Shown: positions 34,914 through 48,003, counted from the stretch's first letter. The stretch is 64,000 nucleotides of DNA from Ciona intestinalis (GCF_000224145.3 NC_020174.2:5434504-5498503), one strand, 5' to 3'. Program-made: numbers and translations. Notes: a model not told the origin generated them from the sequence alone.

Positions 34914-35107
34914 TAGTAGGGTGGGGGAAGGTGGGACACCTTTAGCACGTAAAAACCAAATATTTAGATCGTGTTTTAAACATTTAACAACGGTCTATGA
35001 GAGTCGGAGGATACAGTTATATGGTTATTTGAATTTTCTTAGTTTACTACCAAATGTGACGAGAAAGTAGAATGAAAAGGTGTCCAAACTTCTCCCACCC
35101 TACTATA
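34914..35107 (+). mobile_element. Palindromic MITE
   Basis: Clean copy from TAGTAGGGTGGGGGAAGGTG to CTCCCACCCTACTATA. TATA-like bases flank both ends, supporting a TA-type target. It sits only about 145 bp from the previous copy in the same orientation. Confidence 0.88.
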
Positions 35108-36109
35108 TCTTTAGTGGGCCATGATTAAGCTTATGTGAATGTTATGTATTTCTACGTTAAAGTGCATAAGGTCACTGTGTACGCATTTCACTCACGTCGC
35201 TCGTGTTTTTACAACAGCCTGTACAAAAACAGTTATTGTTGGAGACCATGTGAGGCCACTGTATCGGGCTGAATGCTTTTGGAGAATAAGAAAAACAGCG
35301 CTGATATGGTGTATGAAGCATTGCATACACAATGCTAAGATAAACATTTTAAATATAAGGCGTGTGCATCTTCCCGCTCTGTTTACATTAATGTATCACG
35401 GTTGGTAAACGTGACAAGTTGAACCAATGTTGCAAACTAACAAATGTCCCCACTTTAACCGCACATAAAATTTAATATTGTGAGTGAAATTTCACAAACG
35501 AAACAGTAGCTAAATTTCCTGGAAAAACATCCCGTTTATTTTAGCCTTTACATTCAAATCGCTTTAGATTATCATAACAGCCGCACCAGACACATTAATA
35601 CGGTATAGTTAATCTCGCATGCCACTTGTCAGCGTGAGCAACGGTTTTAGTAACCGGATGTACCAATTCATTATACGTATCAGCGTTTTGTTTGAGATTT
35701 AGCAAAAATACAAACAATATTCGAACTTTGAACTGCCAATAAATTGGACAACTGCATAGCATTAAACACATTATATTGATATTCTACTGCGAAGTTCGGA
35801 TCTTTACTATTGTGTTAAAATAAATGGGTAGTGTATATGTGCTGGCTTGCAGTATAAGAGAATACAATACTGGCGGTTAATGATTTTTTTTTGTTTAACT
35901 TAACATTAACGCATCTCTGGTTCGTTAGCAGACATTAAATGGATTTTTACATCAGCGGTGTGTGGTAAAGACGCACTGATTTTGTTCCCAAATGGGCACG
36001 TCGTTTTTAAACCAGTTTTCATTAAATTTTTATTAAAAGTAGCAAGGTTGCAACCACGGTGTTCATAGATGAATTATAATGTGTAGAATCTTCACATAGA
36101 GTCTTAATG

Positions 36110-36590
36110 GTCATAATGAGGGAGCAATGATACGGAGAGGGGAATTAAATTAGCACTGGGAAGCTATTACAGGCAGGTTTGCCATATTGAGGTTTTAATA
36201 ATCGATGCGCTCATGAAATATGCAGGAGAGGGAAGGATTCAGATCGAGCGGCGTTTTGATTTATGCGCGGCATCTCTGTGAGACTGAGATTGAAAAATGG
36301 AGCAAAATACAGCTCGCCAGCTTGGGCAGCAATATTGCCATCATTAGGTGAAATGGCCGGTAGCACAGAATGCAATTACTCGCTCGCAATATACTGGCAT
36401 ATGGCACGCGCTCCATAAATTACATCGCTGTCTCCAAATAATGAAAAGGGATCTCGGTTCCTGCTGTGCCCGGCATGTCATGTAACGATTTTCCATGCGC
36501 AGCATATTCGGCCGCACAATTTTCGCTTTGCACTGCAGATTCGATGATGGGAGAATTCAATTGTTAAAACACGACGTTAGTTGCGTGAAT
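36110..36590. promoter_or_regulatory. Candidate enhancer block
   Basis: A 480-bp stretch stands out from its AT-rich surroundings: no MITE, no homopolymers, no open frame of note, and many homeodomain, POU and SRF-like words (TTAATAATCGATG, TGATTTATG, CCATAAATTA, CCAAATAATG, ATGCAATTAC). Texture resembles conserved non-coding developmental enhancers. This is pattern recognition only: conservation cannot be tested here. Confidence 0.3.
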
Positions 36591-38171
36591 CGTGCGCTGT
36601 ATACCTAATGTGGCGATAAATGAATTCACGCCTTCCGCCTAACTGACGTCAATGGGAAAATAGGTGCTTCTTTACCAGTACCCGAAAGCGGCGCCGAAAC
36701 CAACATTTTGGTTGCGATTTTACCGCTGTAAACAATAACGACAGAAGTAAACGTAACTGCATTGTTTCTATTAGATGTCACAATATATTTTATCCCTACG
36801 AAACTTTTTGTAGCGTTTTCTTTTATTTGAAAAACAGAATTATTGGATTTTTGGAGAAATTGTTCATTTTTTTCATCAAAATAAAACTGATTTTAAATCA
36901 CGATTTTCAACAAGGATTGTAACTCGGAAGCGTGATTGCGTAAGCCCAGTTGCAGGAGGGTGGCATTTCCGCGTACCAAAGTGTTGTAGTGGTTCATTCT
37001 GCGCATGTCATGTACGTCTTGTACGCGGAAGTCGAGTCCAGTAAAGCCCGATATCTTATGAAGGCATGTTTACTAGATGCGATATCAGTAAAACTTGTGG
37101 TAGGTAAACACATCTTTTTCCTTGGAAAGTAATTCTATGTTGTTGCTCCTAGTTTAGACTTGTGGGTCAAAAGCCAAGATGAGAGTTAGGAGAGTTGTTA
37201 GGATCAATTTCATATTTAGAATAGAACTGGAATTGTGAGATTTGTATTTTGTTTCAATAAATGTAAATTGGACGTTACAGAAATCCATATAGTTTCAGTA
37301 TAATAGGGTGTATACGCCCGATCGATATAGCATTTAATGCTTCCAATGCGCTCAAAATACGTTTTGTGTCAGACCGAACAGTGAGTTTGCATCGTGCCAG
37401 CAGTTTATCAGCCGCAAGCAGAAAAGCCAGGGCGCCGTTAAAAGTGCAACATAATCACCATCTCACTTGATTTCCCGGCTTTATTTAGGTTAACTACTGA
37501 TAAAGCCCCTGGACACACGTTTATTTTGCACCGTGATTCCAGTGATGGCCTAGTTCGAGGCAAAAGTTGAATTAAAAAGCGATAACATTTGAACGGAATA
37601 AAAATTAAATCACAGATAACCGAATTCAGTGTCGAAATAACGGCAGATGCGAAGTTTTAGGGTATTCGTTTATAATACGCTTTCCCGTGTTATTTACCAG
37701 TTCATTGAACAATGATGTATTTTCAATTGCCCGTCGGTCTTACAGCAAATCAATAGTATTGGTTTGTGGTGTGTTTTATGCCCTCAGATTCTCCCTTTAC
37801 TATTTGATTGATTTCGAGAACGAGAAGCAATAATTAATTTAAACTTGTTGTTACCACGCTGCTGATTAAAATCTGAGAAACTGTTGAGTTGCGATAGATA
37901 AATGGATTTGAAGCGATTTTTATTTATAGTTACAAGTTTGAGCCTCGTCGCAAAGCGTAATCTTGATAAGAACAACGCGATTTGCGGCTTATTGTTCTTC
38001 TTTATAACTTCACTGGGAACCATTGTTTGCAAAATTGAGCTCGGACCGATTGCTTGCAGTTTCGAGCCGCAAATAATCGTCCCCCCATTGTTTTACTTTT
38101 GACAGAGGTTAGACGTTCGTTACGTCACAAACTGAAACAAAGGATTTCGCGCAGCACGACTGAAAAGAAAA

Positions 38172-40306
38172 ATGTCAGATCAAGACGATCAGACCCCTGC
38201 ACCCGTGGAGATTGATGACGTCACAAAGCCGTCTGAACAAGAAACAAAGGCAGACTGTGATGAAACAAAGAAAGAAGAGGGAACGACGCCCGCAGCAGAA
38301 GAAGCCACGGAACAGTCAACCACTGCAGAGCAAGCTGACAACCCATCTACAACAGAAGTAACAGAGCAAGAGGATAAGGTTGAAGACCCTGCAGTTACCG
38401 AAACCCAAGAACAAGAAAAAAACAACGAGCCAGAAACCGAAACTCAAGTTCAGGAAACAAACGAAACAGATATGGGACAAACAGCAGAAGTTAAGACTGA
38501 AGGTAATGTATTTATTATAAGCATGTCTGTTGTAGCCGTAGTGTATATTACAGTATATACTGCATACAGCAGTCTACTAAACTGTAGGTTTTTTGAACCC
38601 TAAGTGTACTATAGTTTATTAAAATTCAATCCATGATTTGGTGCAAAATAATATAGCCGTTATTAGAGACATATTCATGTTAAATTGGCGAATTGTTTGT
38701 TGTATTTAAACTTATGTGATTAAAGGTTCGTGTGCGAAATAGAGCGATGGAAATGTCTCTTTATAAACGCGGTGCCATGTTTGGTAATTGACGAATAATT
38801 ATGATGTAATATTTGTGTATACGGTTGTTGATTTCATTGACTAATCATATTCAGTGATGCACAATCGTGGATGCAATGACTATATACACAACATTATAAT
38901 GCACAAGCGGAAACACTAGTGGTATAACCAAATAAAGGCCACAGATGACACATACTGTGACGCAACCATAAACGCCACAGCTCGCATTTCACGAACAGCA
39001 TTTTTTAATTAACATTTTGCATATACAACGCACACAGCTGCTATAGTGGCCTTTACTTTTTCTATTTAAAATGTAACACGCATACTCCAACTAAATGTTA
39101 AAGTTTGTCGAAAAGTCTTCGATGACGGAATATATAGTTTTACTCCCAATTATTAAATAAAATTTCCCAAAATTCAAATAGTAATTACATGACTTATAAC
39201 ACAATTGCTTTTCACAGAAACTGCAAACGCCGAAGCAGTAGCAGAAACCACCCCTCCCATCGAACAAAAGGTTTGTATATTTACACTGAGCTGATAGTTG
39301 TCAAGTTTTGTGGTTTCACAAATAAATCTTCCAGGAAACTGTGACTGAGGATGCCACCGGTGAAACTGCTGAAGTTCCAAAGCAAGTGGAGGAGAAGAAC
39401 GAAGAGACAGAGCCGGCTCCTCCGGTATCAACAGAGCAGGAGGATGCTCCAGCAAAGGATGAAGGGGTGACAGATCAGGAAGAGACCAAGAAAGAAGCGG
39501 AACCATCCGAAGATGCGGCAAAGAAAGCAGAAGAGCCGACTGGAGAAAAATCAGCTGCGGATGAAAATGGGAAAGCCGAGCAAGCGGAAGCACCTAAGGA
39601 AGAGAAGGAACCAAAAGAAAAGAAGAAGAGAGGAAGGTTGTCGAGTAAATCTTTCAGGAAAGTCTTCAAAATATTCAGTACCAAGAAAACTCCGAAAGCC
39701 GAGAAAACAGAGGGTAAGTTTTTACTTTTTTTGTAGGCTTAGGTATATGTAAGTTAAATGGTGTAACTGTATGTTTGGTAATTTTTAGGAGAAACTGAGA
39801 AATCGAAAAAGAGTGGAAAGGTCGCTGAATACAAGGATAAAGCGAAAGAAAAGGGAATTGAAGAACCGCAAGACGGCGCACAGGAGCCAGTTACAAACGG
39901 CAACGGCGTGGAAGAAGCAGATCACGAAAAAAGTAAGACAGCCACCATTTTAAACGCTTTATTTTATATTTTAGAGGTTTTATGCAGCTTGCTTAGTGCG
40001 AGTATGCAATATCATCCTCAATTTAAAGCACATTTAAAGAATTATATAACCCGTATTATTTGCTAACTGTATCACCCCACAGTACAATATAGTGGCAGGA
40101 ATTAAACTAATATTGATATAGGCGCGGAACAAGCGGCGGAAGTCCCGAAAGAGAATGGAGATGCGAAACAAGCAGAGCCCTCTGACGTCACTAGTGACGT
40201 AAAATCGAGCGATGACGCAACACAAAATGAAGCAACAACCGATGCAAGCGTTCCTAGTGGGGAAACGGCGGCAAGCGAAAAGGCTGTCGAAACTGCTGCA
40301 GGGTGA
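38172..40306 (+). CDS. Acidic protein with MARCKS-like basic effector segment
   Basis: Five exons: 38172-38502, 39218-39270, 39335-39713, 39789-39932 and 40122-40306, joined in frame to 363 residues. The protein is dominated by E, T, K, P, A and Q with no hydrophobic core, so it is probably disordered. One segment differs: KKKRGRLSSKSFRKVFKIF followed by STKKTPK in exon 3, where serines and phenylalanines alternate with lysines as in the MARCKS effector domain that binds membranes, calmodulin and actin and is phosphorylated by PKC. Unlike MARCKS the N-terminus is MSDQ, without the myristoylation glycine. It may therefore be a MARCKS- or AKAP12-like peripheral protein or an unrelated tunicate protein. 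AATAAA lies at 40483-40488. Confidence 0.75.
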
Positions 40307-40482
40307 TAACGACCAACCCGCCACCATTTTTTATTTAATCGATTCGATGTGTGACGTCATAGACACGTGACGCGCGACGTTATTTCATTCTTGAAGCGTA
40401 AAATTGAAACACATTTGGCCGTCGCAAATTGCAGAACGGTGTATGACGTCACCACGCAAAATCAGCCTGCTCTGTATATAGA

Positions 40483-40488
40483 AATAAA
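40483..40488 (+). promoter_or_regulatory. Polyadenylation signal, MARCKS-like gene
   Basis: AATAAA about 180 nt after the stop codon, preceded by CRE-like GACGTCA words in the 3' UTR. Confidence 0.55.
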
Positions 40489-40881
40489 CATGTTCGGTTG
40501 ATATTAATATTGCTTTCATTTTTAATGTAATTTTGCGTAATCGAACTTTCACAAGGCGGTTTCTTTTATTTTTAACAACTAGCACCGAGTATCGATATTA
40601 GAATTTCACCTGTACTTACACTTTTCTATGCTGATATATCTATATATAAATATGCGCAACTGTCGAATATTCGTTACAGAAATACAACAGGCTTGAACTG
40701 GATTCGTTTCATATTTTTCGAAAAACTATTCACGGTCCAAGAAATCCGAATGATTTTATTGGATGATTTGTCGAATTCCAAATAAATCGCAGTGCGTGGA
40801 TTTTTTTGTACCGTCATTGTCTATTAAACTCATGAAATGAGTCATATTTACATATCCACTACAGACTTGACCCATTACGAA

Positions 40882-40911
40882 TCATAAAACCGTATCCTCA
40901 CGACATCCATA
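40882..40911 (-). mobile_element. MITE internal fragment
   Basis: Thirty bases match the conserved core 'ataaaaccgtatcctcacgac' of the common MITE in reverse orientation. Both ends are missing. Confidence 0.4.
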
Positions 40912-41760
40912 CTTCCGCCGTCCACATACAGTTTTGATGGTTTTATGTGCGTTTTGTGGTCGCTTGCTGTCGTAAGCACCATGTAAAAGTATCATATGCG
41001 AGTATAGTTTAGCTTTAGAAGGTGTTTGGAAAAAGAGCGGTTGTTTATCTCAAGTATAATATTTTTGGAAATAAGAAGAAATAAAGACAATCGTACCGTA
41101 GACATACATGTTGTAATGTTTGTACTAAAAAATGGTAAATTTTAACACTGTTTAAACATTAATTACCAAATGCGTGGTGCTTGCGACTTTAAGATGCATA
41201 AGTTGCGAACAAGACACCAACAAGATGGATATTTTAACACGCTATTTGCAACATGCATCGCCAGGTGTGTCAAGGAGGTCAAGGAGGACTTCTGGCGTTT
41301 TGTTTTGTGATATAACCGGTGTTTCGTCTACCTTATACTGTGAGTCATTGTTTCGGTTTAAGTTTCTTTTTCCAAGAAAACGTCGGTCATTTAATATCAC
41401 AATCACAAAACAAACAATTGGCAGAAGATGTTTTTTATAACATACGCATATATACGTACTTTTAAAGCATTAAACTTAAAAAATCCTGTGTAACTGTGAA
41501 GGTTTCATTAATTGGGCTGCATAAACTGACAAGTGAAACATAACATAGCGGTCCTCACGTATTAAATGTATTTATACAAAAATATTAAAACGGTAGAAAA
41601 AAAAACACGACAATTCCTGCACTTGCATCTCGATTTTGCGCGTGTTCGTAAGATGACCCCCTCCCCAATCACACGACTCGAAAACGTGCCCGCATATAGC
41701 CCTCGGTTATATATAACTTATTACCGTAACTTAAGTTACATATACGGTCAAAAAAGACAA

Positions 41761-44611
41761 TTACTTCAGCCAAAAGTTACGGAAAAAGAGATACACGACT
41801 GGTATTAGAACGGTTGCGATGGCGACTTTGAATTCCAGTTGCAATCTGCATATTAGTGGAGAATTTTCGAGCAGCTTTTCAGCGACGACGCCTCCGCGTA
41901 TGTTTTTATGTGGAAAAGGTTTATCCGGGATCGGCTTATTGAGGAATTTGCACAGCGGAGACCAACCCTCCTGACACCGGAACACTAAAAGTTTGTCTTT
42001 CGGCGCAAACTAAACGAGAGAAAATGATTTTAAATTTTTGATGTTTTTTCACTTTTTTTACGTCGTATTTCATAATTTTTATTATACATGTATGCTCATG
42101 CAGCGCTACCTATTGACAGTAACTTGTATAATCAATTTGTATGAGCTACCTGTAATACATTCTCGTTATGCTTGTCGTACACCTCTTTCATGCGAACCCC
42201 GTTTGATCTACTAACATAGTTCCACTGCCACGGCCAAATTGGAGCCGCGTTGAAAACAACTTTCCCTGCACAGATCGCCGATTAATTAAATTTCCGCATT
42301 TGTTTTTAATATATAGATAAACGCGAACGGAATCTATGCTGGTGTTATATTACTCGTAATTTTGAAATAAAGTACATTTAGACAGCCATGTACCACGTTT
42401 GTAAAAACTGCTGAGTAAAATATAGCATGGTTGGGAAAGGTGGGACACCTTTAGCACGTATCATCCTGACGGTGTTTTAAACCGTGAACAACCGTCGTCT
42501 ATGAGAGTTGGGAGGATACGGTTTTATAATTCTTTGCATGTTTTGTATTTCCTACCAAAGAGCCAAAAAATAGAATATAAAAAGGTGTCCCATATTTCTC
42601 AGCCTACTATATTACTCGTAATTTTAAAAGGGAATTTAGTTGGACAGTTATGTGCCACGTTTGTAATAATCGCTAAATAACATATGGTATAGAAAGGATA
42701 AAAAATTGCGACTATTTTCACCACTGCACCTACCTATAGCGTTAACCATGAAACGCATCCAAATCGCGGTTGGGCAGACAAAGCACATGAGACGGAAGAT
42801 GAAATTATCTTCTAAAACTTGTATTTGATGGTTCATGCTGTCCAACCACGTAGAAGAGTCTTCCCGTAACGTTAATACTATCTGGCGAAGATTACGAAAA
42901 TGTAAGTAATACATAATATATGGTAGAGTACTGTGGAGAAGATGGGACAGCTTTTAATTTTTTTTGTCGTCCCATTTAGAAGTAAACAAAGAATATTCAA
43001 ATAAATATAAAACCGCATCATCACGACTTCCATAGACCGTTGTTAATTATTTAAAACACGATCAGGATATTTGGATATTATGTGCTAAAGGTGTCCCATC
43101 TTACCCCACCTCACAATATACAGCATAACGTTAATGACGCGACCGCTGCAACGATTGTGCAAAATTATAAACCGACGCTTGAATAACTTATTACTGGTAA
43201 ATGATGACTCGGTGTTTAGTTTTTGAGTGTTTTCAAGAATTGTATGGTTGATTTATTGGAGTACACCCACGCGACCACATGGTTTTTCCAGGAAACAGTC
43301 ATTTCGAAAAGAATCGGCAAATAAGGTGGTAGCCTAAACACACGTTGTTCGTTGTTGCAGAAATAAAGAACACGGTTGTTTAATTTTACAAGCAACTGGG
43401 AATATGGGACGCGCTCGCATATGTGTCCATTTTACACAACAAAAAGTATATCACTATAAAATAAAAAAGCATTTTCATTTACCATATAATAGGCAACTAC
43501 GATGCTGGATGAAAAACACCCTAAACATAACTGAATAGTGCTACGCGTTCAATTGTAAAAATCAAATTTACTCATGGAAAAATTCATTTCCTTTCACGGA
43601 AGTCTAAATCTCTGAAACGTACGTAGCGCTTCCTCCATAACATTCAACATGCAAAGCAAAAACTACTAAGAAACTGATAAAACCACGACAAATGTAATGT
43701 TTACACAAAAAAATACATTCTCCTATATAGGATAACGTTGGATTAAATTGTCTATAAATATGATTTGGTTCTCTGTATCGTCATATTGGTAGTAAACAAA
43801 GAATATTTACAGAATTTTAAAACACAATTAATACAGAAACGTGCGGGTTTCGATATAAACAAGAATCAGCTATCATTTTGTGAATCATTCGATTTATTAA
43901 AACATTGGCATTATTACTATATTCCCAAAAAATCGGTTCCCGTTTCGGTTGCATAAGTTTATGTTTGCGAATAATAGACAAGACGCACAGAATATTATTT
44001 CTCCCAACTATTTTAATGTCTGTCAATTTGGAACCAATTCTAACGTGGGTGGTTCGTATTTAAGTTTCAGCGTCCGTGGAATAGTTAAATACCCATGTCC
44101 AATGAATGACGTGGGGAAGCGGAAACGAAGTGAGATTATTACGTCATCAAATACCGATCGATGTACTCACAATAGGGATATTGTCTCATATATCCACAAA
44201 GTCAAAAAACTGGAACGACAAAAGACTGGATTCGCCAAGAATTCAGCGAAACTCTATTATATATAGTTATACCCACGGCCCGCTCTTTTATACGCCTACC
44301 GAAATATCCACACGGTGATTCATAACAGTATAAATATTGTATTAAGCTAAACTTACTTTGGCTTCCGGGAATGCTCTGTGTATTTCTCGCCAAAAGAAAC
44401 TTGCAGGGAGATCTGTAACCGCGTCCACGTCTGAGTACATTTCTCTCCACAAGTCCGAATCCTCACTCTGTCCCGATAGAATCTTCATCCACTCTCGCCG
44501 AAGAAACCAGAAGTTTTCGTCGAAGTCGTAGACTGAGTAGCCGAGCTCGCGTAGAGCCGCGTACATGGTCTTGGTCCCTGTTTTCGGGAAACCGGCACAG
44601 ATTACTTTCAT
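41761..44611 (-). CDS. Sulfotransferase-like P-loop protein (Sulfotransfer_4 type)
   Basis: Four exons on the minus strand: 44357-44611, 42734-42881, 42150-42265 and 41761-42009, in frame, 255 residues. The N-terminal KVICAGFPKTGTKT is the 5'-phosphosulphate-binding loop typical of PAPS-dependent sulfotransferases. AVTDLPASFFWREI follows, then IVLTLREDSSTWLDS, which fits the 3'-phosphate-binding strand and helix, and GWSPLCKFLNKPIPDKPFPH, a C-terminal signature of this family. The last 25 residues (VAIATVLIPVVYLFF) are hydrophobic and could anchor the protein in a membrane. Substrate is unknown. Introns 1 and 3 carry MITEs. Confidence 0.85.
42421..42612 (+). mobile_element. Palindromic MITE in a sulfotransferase intron
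   Basis: Full-length but diverged: TAGCATGGTTGGGAAAGGTG on the left, GTGTCCCATATTTCTCAGCC on the right. Internal blocks 'cacctttagcacgta' and 'ggatacggttttataattc' are intact. Confidence 0.8.
42924..43120 (-). mobile_element. Palindromic MITE in sulfotransferase intron 1
   Basis: Reverse-orientation copy with 'gtcgtcccatttagaagtaaacaaagaa' and 'tcacgacttccatagaccgttg' type blocks and the right end AAAGGTGTCCCATCTTACCC. It begins about 40 bp upstream of the exon 2 acceptor. Confidence 0.83.
43776..43825 (-). mobile_element. MITE internal fragment
   Basis: Matches 'ggtagtaaacaaagaatattt' and 'ttttaaaacac' of the common element but lacks both terminal repeats. It lies in sulfotransferase intron 1. 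Confidence 0.45.
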
Positions 44612-46452
44612 GTTCTTATGCTTATATATAATCTGTTGAAAATATCGAGCGTTAAACGTTTGAATAGTTTTTTTTTTTTGTAAATAAACAACCAACAACG
44701 AAAAGTAGATTTAATAAGATACCGCAGGCATAAATCCTCCAGGTATTTAGCACGCCAGACTCTGCGCGTAACTTTAGTAGCTTTTGGTTAACTATAAAAA
44801 GGAGAACTGCGTTATTTGAATTCTTGGTCTATAACCAATAAACTAATATGTGCAAGGCGGCATTCAACAACACACTCAATAATCGGCAAGGTTTTAAAAG
44901 CTTTGCGGATCAGACGTTTCTGAACATTTAACCTAAGACATGAATGTTTTGCACACATTTTATGCTACGTCAACTCTCCGTGAACAAATTGCTTATTTAT
45001 CATGCCTGTCCTGACTACCTGATCACAACGATTTCATTGCCAGCGCAATTGTGTTTATATACAGGTGTTCTATTTTGGGAGACGTAAAAACTCACGTGCT
45101 TTCACGCAGACGCATTGTGTCACGCTAAATCGACGTAACGTATAGCGTGTTAGGGGCGAGTGCAGAACGCGCAACGAATTCTCGGTAATAAGTCATTTAT
45201 GTTACTAATAATAGCCAAGGTGTACGCTGTTATTAAGTGAACCATTTTAAAAGTGTGAGCTCCTTGGAACTGGCTGCTTGTGATCTAAGAAAAGATAACC
45301 TATGATTTGCGCGTAAATTCACGGTGCGTAAGAATTAAGACGTAAAACTCTATTTAGAGCAAGATTTCAGGTAGAAAATGACAATCCAGTTTCTCTACGA
45401 AATGTGATGCAGGTAAGAGAATGCCACGCGCGAGTGGCTATTTTGGTATCGTGACCGGATTGCAATAATAATCCATCACGTAAGCTAAGTTTTTTTATAC
45501 TGTGTTGCCCGTACGCTATACCCGCGGTTGTAAATGTTGCAGTTTAATGCGCGGGCAGCAAATTTTATTCTCTCAGGTTGCTGGATCATTCATTCAGCTC
45601 AACTTCAATTTGTGTCTGCTGTTAAATGTAACGGAACACGACTTTACACAGAAATGACGTAGCACTGGCACGGTATCGTTTCTTTAAGATTCGGTATGAG
45701 ATTACAACTTGTTCATGGTTTATGCACAGCTGACAATACTATATGCCTAGTAATAAGCCCTGGCCTAAATCGAGTGGCCTTTACCGTAAACAACTTGGAG
45801 TTGGTCTATTAATGGGTCAAGGGTTGTAACTGTTTGCACCAAAATGGTGATTGACTATTAAAACTAAATTAGAAACGAGAAACAAAACTTGATTCTATCT
45901 CACACGTGCATGTGCTAGGACAGCTAGGCGAAATAACAACAAGTTTAAAGAGCCCGCATACTTTACATAACTTCTCCTGTCTTGCGTAAACTAGCTGCCT
46001 GCTTCAACCCGATGACTTGCTTTATTTTACAGCCCTAAAACTACAAATGCTGTACCGTATGAAAATATATTGGTATATGCATTATCGTAGTGGTGTAGTG
46101 CAAATACCAATCCGCAGCTGAATCCTAACCACAAGCAACGTATTATTAAATTGAATATCGAGGGAGTAACCAAACCGAACTAAAACGAACTCAAGCAGTC
46201 TACACTAACTCTACGGTCCACTGGATTCGCGGCGAAAAAGGCGGGTGTTTTACAATTGCCCTAACGGCGGGTTTAGTAAAAAGGAAGGCGACTGTGTTTT
46301 GCTCAGCCTGTTGCGTTGATTACAACGGTTGTTACCTAATCGTTTAATCTTCCCGCACCCTTGCAGACGCGAAACCTGTGTTATTATTTCAAGCCGAAAT
46401 GAACCCTTTGATATACTGCATTACTGTTAAGCAAACACTATATATATTTATA

Positions 46453-46643
46453 TATAGTTGGAAAAGACAGGACACTTTTAGCATATAATATCCAAATACC
46501 TTAATCGTGTTTCAAACAATTATCAACAGTATATGGGAGCCGTGAGTATACAGTTTTATAATTCATTAAATGATCTTTCTTTACTGCCAAATGGGACAAG
46601 AAAAGAGAACGAAAAATTGTTCCATCTTCCCCACCTTACTAGA
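46453..46643 (+). mobile_element. Palindromic MITE, diverged left end
   Basis: TATAGTTGGAAAAGACAGGAC at the left has lost the G-rich tip. The right end TTCCATCTTCCCCACCTTAC and the internal blocks are clear. Confidence 0.8.
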
Positions 46644-46984
46644 CTGCATTACTTTTGACCAAACGCTTATACCAAGAATTCAATAAGAAAAATATAGAAC
46701 AACATCGTATACAACAACACACATAGGCACCGTGCTAATACACGTCGAAACAAAAATATGTGTCATAACAACATATGTTTCATCAAACGGAAGCAACCCT
46801 TTAAAACAGACGGAAGAAAGTTTGCGTCAACTCAGTTGAAATGAGTCAACACATTTGACGAATCACATAAAACATGCGTCGATTACTAAACCTAATCACA
46901 AATACGAATCGTAGGATTATTAAATGAAGAATCTATATGGTACCCTTGAGAAAACGGGTAATGGTATACGTCATACGATCTATA

Positions 46985-47165
46985 ATAGAGGGAGAAGATG
47001 GGACACCTTTTTATTCTCTTTTTCTCCTTCCATTTCGTAGTAAACAAATAACATTCAATAAATTAAATAACCGTATCCTCACGACTCCCATAGGCCGTTG
47101 TTAAGTTTAAAACACGGAAATTTGGATATTATGTGTTAAAGGTGTCCCATATTACCCCACAGCAC
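46985..47165 (-). mobile_element. Palindromic MITE
   Basis: Reverse copy with 'gagaagatgggacacctttttattc', 'tagtaaacaaataac' and 'cctcacgactcccataggccgtt' blocks. The right terminus is AAAGGTGTCCCATATTACCC. Confidence 0.8.
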
Positions 47166-47730
47166 TCCACATTCTAAGTCACTCAAAATAGTTTACAACA
47201 TATACAGTTTCCTCTCGTACAAGCCCCACTGCGCAAGTGCTTTTTGCTTGTAAACTCCTCAATATAAAGTAGGCGAGGTCTGCTTGAACCAATCCATTTA
47301 TACTTCCCACAATTAGGCAATCAACGAGCCCAATTTAGCTTATAGAAGCATATTTCTCTTACCTGATTCGTCACGGAACCGAATATAGAAAAGCAACCAA
47401 ATTGTCGAACTTGCGTCTTTAAAAAAGACCAATGTTTTCGTGATAAGCTAACTTTATCGCTTTTATGCCAAATATTTGTAATAGGCTATAACCACAGAAA
47501 TAAAAAAGAGCACAACGCGCAACTGCCAAAAAACGTGATACATTCTTTTTTTATTCACGTGACCGCCAACTTCGTCCCCATTTCGCTTGGTCTCCATCGT
47601 AAAAGATAGGCGAACAGTGGTTTTAGTAGTTTAGATTAATTTTTTAAATAAGTTTGTTTGAAAACGTTTAAACAACAAAAAAAAAACTACCTAAAACGCC
47701 TGGACTTTATTGACTGCTAATATTAAACAG

Positions 47731-47745
47731 TACCGCCTCGCGGTG
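47731..47745 (-). promoter_or_regulatory. Second CTCF-like motif
   Basis: On the minus strand CACCGCGAGGCGGTA, near the CTCF core CCGCGNGGNGGCAG, in the same orientation as the motif at 14538. Inference from the motif only. Confidence 0.3.
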
Positions 47746-48003
47746 TCTTCACCGACATTGAAGATGCGCGTTGTATTCTTTTTCTTTTTTATTTCTGTGA
47801 CAATAACCATGGCCTAGTATTGAGTAGGCCATGCTATAACCTATATCAGAATACGTGACAGTTATCAGTGCTTACAATGTAAAATTTACTTTTTGACGAT
47901 AGCACTCAACTCATGAAACAAGTGATAATGGCAAAGCAGATTGTCGTCATTACATTTATTATGTCTTCCTGTGCTCGTAGGCCGGAAATAATAAAACTCA
48001 TAT

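Larger units (their letters stand above)
33369..38171. other. 4.8-kb non-coding interval
   Basis: No exon recognised on either strand. It contains the INTS15 polyadenylation signal (33647-33652), two full MITE copies near 34.6 and 34.9 kb, a GC-richer motif-dense block at 36.1-36.6 kb and the promoter side of the MARCKS-like gene. Confidence 0.5.
40307..41760. other. Spacer, convergent 3' ends
   Basis: Contains the 3' UTR of the MARCKS-like gene (AATAAA 40483-40488), a small MITE-like fragment near 40.9 kb and AT-rich DNA. The open frame at 41174-41440 shows nothing recognisable. Confidence 0.45.

Noticed and set aside
39174-39593. 139-codon leucine/serine/proline-rich frame on the minus strand
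   Set aside because: It is the mirror of the acidic MARCKS-like exons and of intron sequence.
3350-40360. Repeated TGACGTCA/CRE-like words as a special regulatory array
   Set aside because: They occur throughout the window in all sequence classes and look like a general feature of this genome.
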